Below are positions 56,061 through 64,000 of a stretch of DNA of 64,000 nt, piece after piece. Below the pieces are notes generated by a model, which saw only the letters and a program-made list of their open reading frames with translations, ran no database searches and was not told where the DNA came from. This DNA comes from Gracilariopsis chorda (Eukaryota; Rhodophyta; Florideophyceae; Gracilariales; Gracilariaceae). The stretch lies in the NCBI GenBank assembly GCA_003194525.1, contig NBIV01000084.1, forward strand, positions 62,001-126,000, given 5' to 3'. The position numbers and the translations under genes were made by a program. Within the stretch, counting starts at the first letter, position 1. Every line of letters begins with the position of its first letter.

Positions 56061-57023
56061 CTCCAGCGGAAAGGCTCGGAGAAAGGCGTCGTTATGGAGA
56101 ATGACATCTTCCGGAGTATAAAGAGTTGCATCTATACATACCTGATAGAGCTTTTCTATATCCACAGGAGGACTGTATTCCAGAAGATATTCTCTATTGC
56201 ACCACACGAATATGCCCAAAGACTGATATTTGCTTGGTTTAGGTTTGTGGTGTTCTTTTGAAAGCAGTACTTGCTCATTCATGAACGGGAATGATCCTGG
56301 CCGAGCAGACACCAAAAGTTCTCCTTCCGACGTTAAAGAATTTATATGACTGGTTAGTTTATACCTTTTCCCAAGAGGCAGTATAACTAGCCTGCAGTAC
56401 GGAGACGATCGTTTCACGCCCATCTCGAACCGACGGACAATAGAAGAGATGAGCTGAACATCGAAAGGAGGGTTGCCTGCACCGCCTTGTATTAAACTTT
56501 CGTGATCCTCCCAGCGACCCAATGCACTGAAAGCTGCGTCATTAACGTCAATACTGCAATAGGCAGAAAGGACTCCACTCTCATTGAAGCAGTCAGCGAA
56601 GAGTTCCGTAGACACACGCGAAGTAAGAGCCCACAAACTATACAGGCGTGGAGTAACAATCCACGATGTTGATATATCACCTTGCGCACGTTTGCACTCT
56701 AAAGAATTCCAGACCGCTCGCAGAAAAGACGGACAGCCATCTCCAGGCATTTCGAATGATGAAGATTTGGAGGAACCTGAGACAGTACTGTCGAGGAGCA
56801 TTGGAGTAACATTAGAAACGCTTTGATCTGTACTTTGCACATATCTGCGCCATAAGCGCAACGATAACGCGAAGGACAGAAGAAAGGTGCGTGTTTGAGA
56901 TCCGCTAGAAGCAGGAATCTGAAACTTGTAGAACTTGTAGAGCCCTTGACAACCTTTTATCGGCAACCCTACAACCGAAACCGGCTGATCGAGATAGGAA
57001 GGACTTAAATTACGAGTAGCCAT
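55974..57023 (-). CDS. PCIF1-like adenine-N6 methyltransferase, antisense in the element
   Basis: ATG 57023-57021 opens 349 codons to 55974. The core reads ELFADCFNESGVLSAYCSI, then DAAFSALGRWEDH, then GGAGNPPFDVQLISSIVRRF (about residues 140-205), followed by CRLVILPL. In PCIF1-type enzymes the order is a conserved FA-plN-Y-S segment, D..FG..G and NPPF, where NPPF is the adenine-N6 methyltransferase active-site motif. Such enzymes use S-adenosylmethionine on adenosine in RNA (PCIF1 makes cap m6Am) or possibly DNA. There is no WW domain and the N-terminus is short compared with animal PCIF1. The 3' end overlaps the PIN-like ORF antisense. Confidence 0.55.
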   Translation of the reverse strand: MATRNLSPSYLDQPVSVVGLPIKGCQGLYKFYKFQIPASSGSQTRTFLLSFALSLRLWRRYVQSTDQSVSNVTPMLLDSTVSGSSKSSSFEMPGDGCPSFLRAVWNSLECKRAQGDISTSWIVTPRLYSLWALTSRVSTELFADCFNESGVLSAYCSIDVNDAAFSALGRWEDHESLIQGGAGNPPFDVQLISSIVRRFEMGVKRSSPYCRLVILPLGKRYKLTSHINSLTSEGELLVSARPGSFPFMNEQVLLSKEHHKPKPSKYQSLGIFVWCNREYLLEYSPPVDIEKLYQVCIDATLYTPEDVILHNDAFLRAFPLELRSSESMIATKQMQRGELVLIPPVSKQS

Positions 57024-57529
57024 GTGTTGCAGATCTCAAAACAATGAAAGCAGGCATTCGACATGCACCACACCTTCGCAATAGACAGTCAGGGTGTTCG
57101 CTCAGCCTTCGCAAGGGTTGAAGCAAGAAACAGAACGATAATGGAGTGACGGTACAATGGAAAGGGACGAACAGGGGTTGCTGGAACGCCAGACGAGAAA
57201 CAAGCGCTCAAAGAAGACATGGGTAAAGTGTGGCAATGTTGGGCCGCATGCCTGCAAGAGTGACTTCTTGGCGTCATTTGAGATGGAAAAGAGCCCGCAC
57301 AGTATGGACTGAGAAGCCAAACGCGAAGCTTCTTTCCCGCTGATGATGAGTCTCGAGTCACTGAAGTGACCGTTGCGCTCGCAGGTACAACCGGGGAGCT
57401 CACCAATGTGTAAAAGATACTTAAATGTTTGCATATCATGCAATCCTCATAAGCAACACCTTTTTCGACGTTTTGTAGATAATTATTACAAAATAGGAGG
57501 CTGGTCACCGACTGTTCTACCTTGCATCT

Positions 57530-57693
57530 TGGTTCTTTGTCGCAGTTTGTGCCTATTTACTACATTGGCATTGCACGCCTGTGCTGGTACTCTCGAGCTA
57601 CGAATATATTTTTGATCTACTCTCCAGCAAATAATGGTACAAAGAGGACCGTCATCGTCCGGTGTCGTGAAATCGTGCAACATGACACTCACA
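57530..57693 (+). repeat. LTR-like repeat family X, copy D (terminal 160 bp)
   Basis: Nearly identical to 51034-51198: CGCAGTTTGT, TTTACTACATTGGCATTGCA, CTGGTACTCTCGAGCTACGA, GTCATCGTCCGGTGTCGTGA, and the end GCAACATGACACTCACA. It lies in the same orientation as copy C and ends 216 bp before the ATG of the next host gene. Confidence 0.8.
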
Positions 57694-57909
57694 CGGACCC
57701 AATCTCCGCTAGCCAGCTCTGCCAATGGAGATGCCCTTGAGATAACGAAAATGACAGAATGCAATGTTGACATGTAATACGATTTGTAGAGGTCATAGTG
57801 ACTTTTCAGGGGCATGTCACCGTGATCTGTCGATCTCGCCTTGAAAGCTATCCTGGATCCAGCGTCCAGCTGACGAAGCTCCGTCTTCTTATCTTCGGCG
57901 TGTCATGCC

Positions 57910-58686
57910 ATGGCTCCGCACTCTTCGTTCATTTCCTCACTACATCACAGTACCGGCACGTCATTTCTTGCTGCGTTTTCATCTTCAGTATGGGTAACTT
58001 CATACCATCATCGACTGCGCACATCAACCCCAAGGGGAAGAGCACGCATTATCTCCATGTGCGAAAAGACGGTCATCCAAGTCGGTCAAGTGGTGGCCGT
58101 TGAAACAGCTCGTGGACTAGTTGACATAGCCCGCGTAACAGGCATGTCAAGTTCAGGGGACACTGTGGACATTCTTGTTCTCGAAGAATTCGTAAAGGAA
58201 ATGTACGTCGAATCCAAACAAAGCCCTACCTATGAACGAATCGAAAACGTCCGACCAGTCATTTCCGAATACGTTCCCTCGCAACAGGGCTGGATCGTGC
58301 TCAATCAAGACCTGCAAACCGCGAAGAATTACTTTGAACAACGTGCGCTGAGCGGTGCCCCGAAAGAGAGAACTGTCGAAGTTACTGCGCCACCTCCCCG
58401 TGAACTTAATGCGGAAGCTCTCGAACGCCAGTACTTCACACCTTCAAAGAGCCAGGCCTTTTTCGGCGCCGCGTTAAGCGTTCCTCTATCCGCTTTGTGT
58501 TACTCAGCGTTCGCAGGGGCTCGCCAAACGTACCAGGCGAATCCGGCCGGCGAAGACCTGCTTAGTGGCCAGATATTCCGAAAGCTGGTTCTTCTTGTAA
58601 CCGCTGCAGGCTCTGTGAGTGCGCTTGTCGTCGGATGTGCACTACTACTATATGCACTTTCCAAGACTGAGGAATCCGTAGGTTGA
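57910..58686 (+). CDS. Putative plastid-targeted membrane protein
   Basis: 258 residues from ATG 57910 (GCCATGGCT) to TGA 58684-58686. The first 50 residues are Ser/Arg-rich with few acidic residues (SSFISSLHHSTGTSFLAAFS, LRTSTPRGRARI), as in organelle transit peptides. An alternative start is the internal Met of MCEKTVIQVG. A beta-rich segment follows (VGQVVAVETARGLVDIARVT), then PRELNAEALERQYFTPSKSQ. Two hydrophobic spans come last (about 193-210, AALSVPLSALCYSAF; about 232-252, VLLVTAAGSVSALVVG). Family not recognised. The gene converges with the reductase gene, 131 bp between stops, typical of compact algal gene spacing. Confidence 0.65.
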   Translation: MAPHSSFISSLHHSTGTSFLAAFSSSVWVTSYHHRLRTSTPRGRARIISMCEKTVIQVGQVVAVETARGLVDIARVTGMSSSGDTVDILVLEEFVKEMYVESKQSPTYERIENVRPVISEYVPSQQGWIVLNQDLQTAKNYFEQRALSGAPKERTVEVTAPPPRELNAEALERQYFTPSKSQAFFGAALSVPLSALCYSAFAGARQTYQANPAGEDLLSGQIFRKLVLLVTAAGSVSALVVGCALLLYALSKTEESVG

Positions 58687-58817
58687 ATTGCTCAGCGATA
58701 AAGCGTACGCATGGATTCATCCTAGAGCAAGGCGTTTGTGTATTCTACGTATCAATTACTATCCGACAAAAAGAAAAACAGCCATAGACGCGCTAAAATT
58801 CGACACGACCTAAGCAC

Positions 58818-60146
58818 TCACAAAAGCAGTTTCCAGCCTTCCTCAACGGTTTTGCATTGACGGAAAGCCTCAAGATCAAGAGCAGGCTGATCTCTCGCAA
58901 CGTTCTTCATGTTTGCCGTATCGTCCGCAGATGGACCTTCCATAAAGATTCCATGTACCTTTCCGTCCTTGACCCATACAGACAGTAATTTGGGATCAAA
59001 GTCTCCAATGACAGTATTATCCCCTACATTCTCTCCAAAGAACTGCCACGACAGGTTGAAGATGCGTGAATAAAAGTAGGGAAGATAGTCGTAGGGCTCA
59101 TTGCTACCGGTCATAATGGCATCAACCGCATGCGCAGCAGTTTCACGAGCATTCTGAACGTGCTCTGTACGCTCCGGACGGTTGTTGTACATCTTGAGAG
59201 GGTATGTAGCAATGTCACCAATGGCATACACACCCGTTACAGAAGTGGCAAGGGTAGCATCAGTAACAACGCCACCCCGCTGATCCATATCAACCTGTCC
59301 CTTGAACAAAGCGGTAGTCGCACGAGCACCAACTCCAACGACTATAAGACTGGCATCTTCCTCAATATCACCCTGCCCATTTTGACAGATTTTAGCTCCA
59401 CGAACGTATGCCTGATCATCGCCCAAAAATGCTTTGCACAAGCGGCCATTGTTGAAGAATACCGCGCCTTTATCCTTGAACACCTTTTCGTAGTGCTTTG
59501 CAATATCAGGGGTGAATAGTCTTGGCATGAGATGATTTTCTGGGAAAACAAGTTTGACTTTACAACCAACTGTCAGAGCGGCGGCTGCGACTTCCATTCC
59601 AATATATCCACCTCCCACGACCATAACCCATTTGTCCTTATTAGCCTGTAGGGCGTCAGCGAGCGCAACACCGTCATCGTTTTCACGCAGGTAGTGGATG
59701 CCCTTCAGATCGTGTCCGGGAGTCTTACTGAGTCGAATGGGTTCTGCGCCCGTGGCAAGAATAACGGCTTCAGTGGCGGTAACAGTTTCACCGCCATCAA
59801 TAACGACGGACTTGGCCGTGGCATCGACACTGGTAACAGGTTTACCAAGTTTGGCAATAATGCCGTGTTCAGTGTACCACTCCGGGGACTGTCGATCGCC
59901 TCCGGAGCCGACGCAAGTGTGAAAACCGGGGAGACGAGCCTTGGGGTTCATCAAAACGCCCTTTGAAAGGGCGGGCCGTTCGTACGGGAAGTACGGTTCT
60001 GATCCGATGAGACATAACTCTCCGGGCTTGACGCCGTGGTGGACGAATTGTCTGGCGGCGTATCCGGCGGCGTTCCCTGCGCCGACGATGATGTACTTGA
60101 AGGATGATGCAGCGGAAGCCATGGATCGGATATGGGTGGATAGCAT
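58818..60146 (-). CDS. MDHAR: Monodehydroascorbate reductase (EC 1.6.5.4)
   Basis: 442 residues from ATG 60146; ATG 60122 (MASAASS) is a possible second start. The enzyme reduces the monodehydroascorbate radical with NAD(P)H and recycles ascorbate in hydrogen-peroxide defence. Visible motifs are FAD Rossmann YIIVGAGNAAGYAAR, PYERPALSKG, RLPGFHTCVGSGG, NAD-binding MVVGGGYIGMEVAA, MPRLFTPDIAKHY, the second FAD motif GVYAIGDIATYPLK, and DYLPYFYSRIFNLSWQFFG. The order and length match plant cytosolic enzymes (about 434 residues). The open frame extends upstream to 60347. The TATA box at 60203-60210 lies inside that extension, so the start at 60146 is preferred. No introns. Confidence 0.93.
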   Translation of the reverse strand: MLSTHIRSMASAASSFKYIIVGAGNAAGYAARQFVHHGVKPGELCLIGSEPYFPYERPALSKGVLMNPKARLPGFHTCVGSGGDRQSPEWYTEHGIIAKLGKPVTSVDATAKSVVIDGGETVTATEAVILATGAEPIRLSKTPGHDLKGIHYLRENDDGVALADALQANKDKWVMVVGGGYIGMEVAAAALTVGCKVKLVFPENHLMPRLFTPDIAKHYEKVFKDKGAVFFNNGRLCKAFLGDDQAYVRGAKICQNGQGDIEEDASLIVVGVGARATTALFKGQVDMDQRGGVVTDATLATSVTGVYAIGDIATYPLKMYNNRPERTEHVQNARETAAHAVDAIMTGSNEPYDYLPYFYSRIFNLSWQFFGENVGDNTVIGDFDPKLLSVWVKDGKVHGIFMEGPSADDTANMKNVARDQPALDLEAFRQCKTVEEGWKLLL

Positions 60147-60202
60147 AAGAGGAGGACGGAGACGTTGGGAAAGTTGCAATGGGACGGGAGTGTGGAACAG
60201 TC

Positions 60203-60210
60203 TATATATA
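60203..60210 (-). promoter_or_regulatory. TATA box of the reductase gene
   Basis: TATATATA, 57 bp upstream of ATG 60146. This leaves room for a short 5' leader. Confidence 0.6.
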
Positions 60211-60754
60211 CCTTCGGTATATGGTTTGCGGGAGCGATCGGTTGGTAAGGGTTCGCGCTCCTGTTGCTGGCCTCGTAGATATCGAGAGAGTAGAATTTGA
60301 TGCTGCAGCTGTGGACTGCGCAGCTGAGTAATTTTAGTGTCGGGCATTGATCGCAGAAATTGTACCTGATAGCGCGGTGATCGATGTGCACGTGGACAGC
60401 GTGGATCTCTCTAGGAGTGCCGCCGTTGGCACAACGTGCGGAGAAGTACATATATTTGACGCGTCACGTGTTGGCCTTCGCGATGCGCCCGCATGAACAC
60501 GACCAGCGGTCGTAGCGACATGTGAAACAAATGAGATTGAAATGACTTGCGTAGTGGCACGTGTACCGACGGTTGCCATAGAACGCCCCTTAAAAGCCTA
60601 TCGCGCTTTAGTACGACGGCTCTAGCAGACAAGGATAAAAGGACGCACGGTTAAACGTTGAACGATAAACCTTTGGGGAGAGAGATTCAAAGAAAGAATT
60701 GAACCGAGGCTGCAAGCGTAAATCTACAGTCGTGCTAGCTTTCGGGCGCTTGTA

Positions 60755-60788
60755 GGTGTATCAACGAAGGTACCTTCGTTGATGCACC
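60755..60788. repeat. 34-bp palindrome upstream of the reductase gene
   Basis: GGTGTATCAACGAAGG faces CCTTCGTTGATGCACC around a central TA, with a single mismatched pair. It is about 600 bp upstream of the reductase start. It could be a dimeric factor binding site or a transposon footprint. Confidence 0.7.
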
Positions 60789-62542
60789 AAGTAAATTGAC
60801 TGTCCCGCCGTTTGTGCATGACCTGTGTTATCGCCTGCTCTGAAATTCCTATCTTGATGTTTCTGCTCTCTCTGGTTCAGTGCAAGCTGACCCCGGCTTG
60901 TATACACATCGATTCATCGCAGCTCCTACTAACGTGTGGGCTTTTCCTTGAGCGCATAAGCCCGACGTCAACGGCGAGAGCGAGCAATAAGGACTACCGA
61001 AAACATCGTACCGAGGGCTCTGTTCTCCAGATGTGAAAGAAACCGAACATGTGTGACCCAATGGCCAAAGACTACTGAACCAAAACCGACATCTTCCCAA
61101 CCACCACTGCTTTCCAGTGCACCTGTCCGCACTTCCTACTTCATTCTGCTTCCCTCACCGGACAGACGTCATGCGCTCGTAGACGTGCTGCCCGCTGCCT
61201 CAGTTGAACTACCAATACTACACACATTTTACTACTATCATGACATGATCTTAGAGTGAGCTAGGAGAATAGATGGCATGTGTGCTGAAGTAGGAGATTT
61301 GCGACGGAGTTGTGACGACTGGCAACAAACACCTTCACATTTGTTCATGGGGCTTTCGAACACGTACGACACGATTTCAGTTCTGTTGCATTAGTGGGGT
61401 GAAGCGGAAACGAGCGTCGAATCGGAAAAGGCTCCTAAATGGATCTCAACAACCAAACTGGACAGAGCCAATTGGGTTGAGACGGAGGAGGATCTTCACT
61501 TGGATTTGAAAAAACAACCAGTGTAGGAGAAAATGCAGCAGATTAATGTCGAGCTTCACTCGTTTATCATACGTCGTTATGGGCCCAATTAAACCGTTCT
61601 ATTAAATGGCACAGGGGTCGCGGTATGCCCCGCCTGGTTCCTGAATATAACTTTTGTTCCTGAATATAGATTTTGTACGCAGCCGCTGGAGTACCCTTGA
61701 CACTGCATCGCCCTAAGCACATTTGACAAGCTAGAGATGGGTCCATTGAGGGCGTACACATGTTGAGTGCACAGGGTCCGTCAGAGAGGAAAAATATGCA
61801 GTGCGAAGTCCTCTCCTTCTTCACTGTCCCCCGCACCTGGCACTTTCTGCCAGGCACGTTTCAGTAGTTTATTGAAGCTGACCCCGAGGGTCGGAGCGGG
61901 GCGAGCTGCACGAGGTCACGTTATCGTTAGTGCCGCAGCTGACGTCATTAGTGCAACAGAGTCAACGTCCTCAGGAAGCAGGAGGAGTATTAAAAGTTGA
62001 ATAATGTGTACCGAGGATCAGCGCAAGAGCGGCGGATTGGCTCAATCGTTCAATGCGTCTGATAAAATCTATGTACTCTGGTAGGCGATATTTCAGACCT
62101 TAATTAGGTATAGCCATACAGCTCAAACTCTTTCAAATACAAGTCCAGAGACGCAAAGTCATCAACTTCTTGCACCAAAACTTCGAGCTCCCAAAGTAAA
62201 GGGTTATAGGGATACCACTTCCGTTATCATCGATCTCCACTTCAAATATTCGCCATGTACAGTAACTGGTTTACGCCTGCTTTGTCCACAACGAAATGCT
62301 GATTCACACTGACATCCATGAAGTAGAGCCCTCCTATACACGACAAATCCCAATCGCAGAACAGGTCCTTTGGTACCGTTGGTACACATGAAATCGCGGG
62401 GTTTCCGGACTTCCAAACTTGTACACACTCACGTCGCCGTGCACCAGTGTGTTTGGAATGCCATAGCTAGATATCTTTTGCACGCGGCAATCACTTCATT
62501 TTCTCGACCTTGAATGTTCCGTAGACTACTTTCAGACTCTCC

Positions 62543-62870
62543 TCAGCACTCTACCACTTTCTCCAGGCCTTCGTGAAACCAAAGTTTGTGAATATTCGAA
62601 CAAAGACATTCGCTGTCTCTAAAATTTAACACCGCCACCTTCATTACGTCTACATGGTCCTTGGACGATAAGCGTACTGCTGCATTAAAGTCTCCCAACA
62701 TCCTTGCATCAACATCATCATCATCTACCACGTTGGCTTCTCACATGAGCAGAATGCAGTCACGCTCATGTACTGCAATTATGTCCGGCATAATGTCATC
62801 AATCACTTCTGCAATCGTAGCTGTTCGTTGACCTTCGGCGGTTGCTTCACCTTACCTGTATACAGTACTA
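62543..62870 (-). pseudogene. Coding-like relic, unidentified
   Basis: On the minus strand one frame reads TIAEVIDDIMPDIIAVHERD, a TGA at about 62741, then LGDFNAAVRLSSKDHVDVMK-VAVLNFRD and HEGLEKVVEC to a stop at 62543. The helical pattern is protein-like and faintly recalls the segment after a BTB domain. Not assigned. Confidence 0.2.
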
Positions 62871-63450
62871 TGTAGCACTACCTTTTTCTTGCAACACGTA
62901 AGCCTGTTTGGAGAGTATGTCATACGCATGGTGGCAACGTTCTTGCGAGGGTGAAAGACCATGCAGAGATGACTTGCGTTTAATATTCATGTAAGTTTAT
63001 TGGTCTGGTGCTCATATATGAACTGTATACTCATAATATGGAGCAGAAGAGCGTAGAACGAAAGAACCTTTAAGCAAACACCCACGCAATATCGAATACA
63101 GACCAAATTCTTTGTTCAGAGACCCTCGTTTATTTCGGTGACTTCATTCTCTAGAGAACGGACCCATGGTGTCCATTTCCTGTTGAGTATGTTTTCATAC
63201 CAACGGAGTTAGAGCGATTCCTCGATTTGAGTTTAGGTGAGCCAATGCCATTGGGAGCGCTTTTCAGCCCTGCCCCGCAAAAACCTGTATTAACCACTCG
63301 AATACAGCTGAAGTCGGAAACTCAAACAATATGTCAGACTCAGCACCAAATCAGAGACTCCGCAACAATCAGACTCAGCAGCAGAAGCGATCAAATCAAA
63401 CCCCGACACAAGAAACCTACTCTGCTTACCCTTCGGCAAATGCACTCCCG

Positions 63451-63457
63451 TATAAAG
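63451..63457 (+). promoter_or_regulatory. TATA-like box upstream of the secreted-protein gene
   Basis: TATAAAG, 246 bp upstream of ATG 63697. The distance implies a long leader, so the link is uncertain. Confidence 0.25.
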
Positions 63458-63696
63458 GAGCATGATCAGCAGCTGATGGTCTTTTACAACTGAGTGGGGA
63501 ACACTGCACATTTTCGCGGGAGACGGACTGGCTTTTGTTTAGTTGTAAACGGTACGCCTTTATCAACATTTCACACCATCTCCCTGGAAAACAGCGGCCT
63601 ATACCACCACGATCACCATATACTGCATTTCTGTCTGATCGAGCTGAACTATCCTTCGGGTCTACCCAACTTCTCGTGTCCAATCAGTTTCGCACC

Positions 63697-64000
63697 ATGT
63701 CCCGCTCAGCCTTCCTTCCAGTTTCTTTGGCGATCCTGCTGCTTTTGGTTGTACCCATCGCCGCTCAACCCCCACCTCGCGCTGGCGACAAAATTCGTGG
63801 CGGGTTCATTGTCCAGCTTAATGGCAAGTGTGCAGGCAATTGTCGCGGTGCCTTACAGAGTGCTCTAGCCTCAAATAGCGATACCAGGGGTTGCTCTCTA
63901 GGTCCGAGAGGTATCACGATTGGAGATATAACATTCGAGGATATTAAGTGCCCTCCAGCTCAAGGGGTTGAAGGATCTGCTATTGCAGCAGTCCTGTCCC
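63697..64000 (+). CDS. Secreted protein of unknown function, 5' part
   Basis: ATG 63697 (CACCATGTC) opens 101 codons with no stop, running off the window. Residues 1-23 (MSRSAFLPVSLAILLLLVV...) are a clear signal peptide, with likely cleavage after PIAA. The mature part starts QPPPRAGDKIRGGFIVQLNG and has cysteines at KCAGNC, GCS and KCPP, suggesting disulfides outside the cell. FIVQLN resembles the first strand of subtilisin propeptides (I9), but too little is present to decide. Another frame through the same DNA (63494-63868) is a shadow. Confidence 0.6.
   Translation, partial: MSRSAFLPVSLAILLLLVVPIAAQPPPRAGDKIRGGFIVQLNGKCAGNCRGALQSALASNSDTRGCSLGPRGITIGDITFEDIKCPPAQGVEGSAIAAVLS

Larger units (their letters stand above)
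48813..57693 (+). mobile_element. Putative novel mobile element with family X repeats and three or four genes
   Basis: Direct copies of the family X 3' end (51034-51198 and 57530-57693) flank the 1437-residue protein, the small downstream ORF and the antisense methyltransferase. The left repeat is long (48813-51198) and the right one is only the terminal 160 bp. No reverse transcriptase or retroviral integrase lies inside. No matching target duplication was found at 48813/57693. The boundaries are therefore a hypothesis. Confidence 0.4.
60211..63696. other. Mostly noncoding stretch upstream of the reductase
   Basis: No intact gene recognised. It contains a 34-bp palindrome (60755-60788) and a coding-like relic (about 62540-62870, minus), listed separately. 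Remaining frames are short. Confidence 0.4.

Noticed and set aside
57089-57508. 139-codon minus-strand frame upstream of the methyltransferase
   Set aside because: Low-complexity Ser/Pro/Thr composition, no recognisable motif, and it occupies the likely promoter region.
48813-57693. Interpretation as an ordinary LTR retrotransposon
   Set aside because: No gag, protease, reverse transcriptase or retroviral integrase is present between the repeats, and no target duplication was found.
60147-60347. N-terminal extension of the reductase frame
   Set aside because: It contains the TATA box and has no homologous or targeting sequence; the start at 60146 fits the family length.
63494-63868. 124-codon frame overlapping the secreted-protein gene
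   Set aside because: No signal or domain; the other frame from 63697 has a clear signal peptide and stays open.

Overview
This is eukaryotic nuclear DNA, most likely from a florideophyte red alga (Chondrus- or Gracilaria-like). That is an inference. It rests on intronless compact genes, a plant-type monodehydroascorbate reductase beside a protein with a plastid-type N-terminus, and a gene-poor stretch packed with decayed transposons. No host rRNA, clear tRNA gene or CRISPR is visible.

Left part (1-15300): a partial host-type gene runs off the left edge (minus strand, start at 298). About 3 kb without genes follows, then an intact 560-residue gene of unknown function (3307-4989). Three DNA transposons then stand almost end to end: piggyBac A (5019-7850, intact transposase), a PIF/Harbinger element (7898-10579, Myb-like ORF plus broken transposase, 51-bp hairpin between them) and piggyBac B (10941-14671, TTAA target duplication, broken transposase and an intact accessory ORF).

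Middle (15300-28790): a Ty1/copia element on the plus strand is split inside its reverse transcriptase by an old Ty3/gypsy chromovirus on the minus strand (LTRs 17091-17764 and 23489-24160). A pogo-type DD35D transposase relic follows (26724-28111).

28797-45695: a complete 10.4-kb Ty3/gypsy chromovirus has a GGATT target duplication, LTRs about 90% alike, gag-pol with chromodomain, and a 2.2-kb antisense reading frame between pol and the 3' LTR. A second copia element (39784-45695) carries two solo LTRs, one from the chromovirus family next to it.

45696-57693: copies of an LTR-like repeat (TGTTAGGCA...CACTCACA, with a GC-rich hairpin module) surround an unusual gene set. It comprises a 1437-residue zinc-ribbon protein resembling DUF6589/RNase H-fold transposases, a small downstream ORF resembling PIN-like proteins, and an antisense PCIF1-like adenine-N6 methyltransferase with an NPPF motif. 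A further small gene lies inside the left repeat. This set and the antisense chromovirus frame are the two best candidates for something undescribed.

Right part (57700-64000): host genes return. There is a putative plastid membrane protein (57910-58686), convergent monodehydroascorbate reductase (58818-60146, minus), 3.5 kb of mostly noncoding DNA, and the start of a secreted-protein gene at 63697 that runs off the window.
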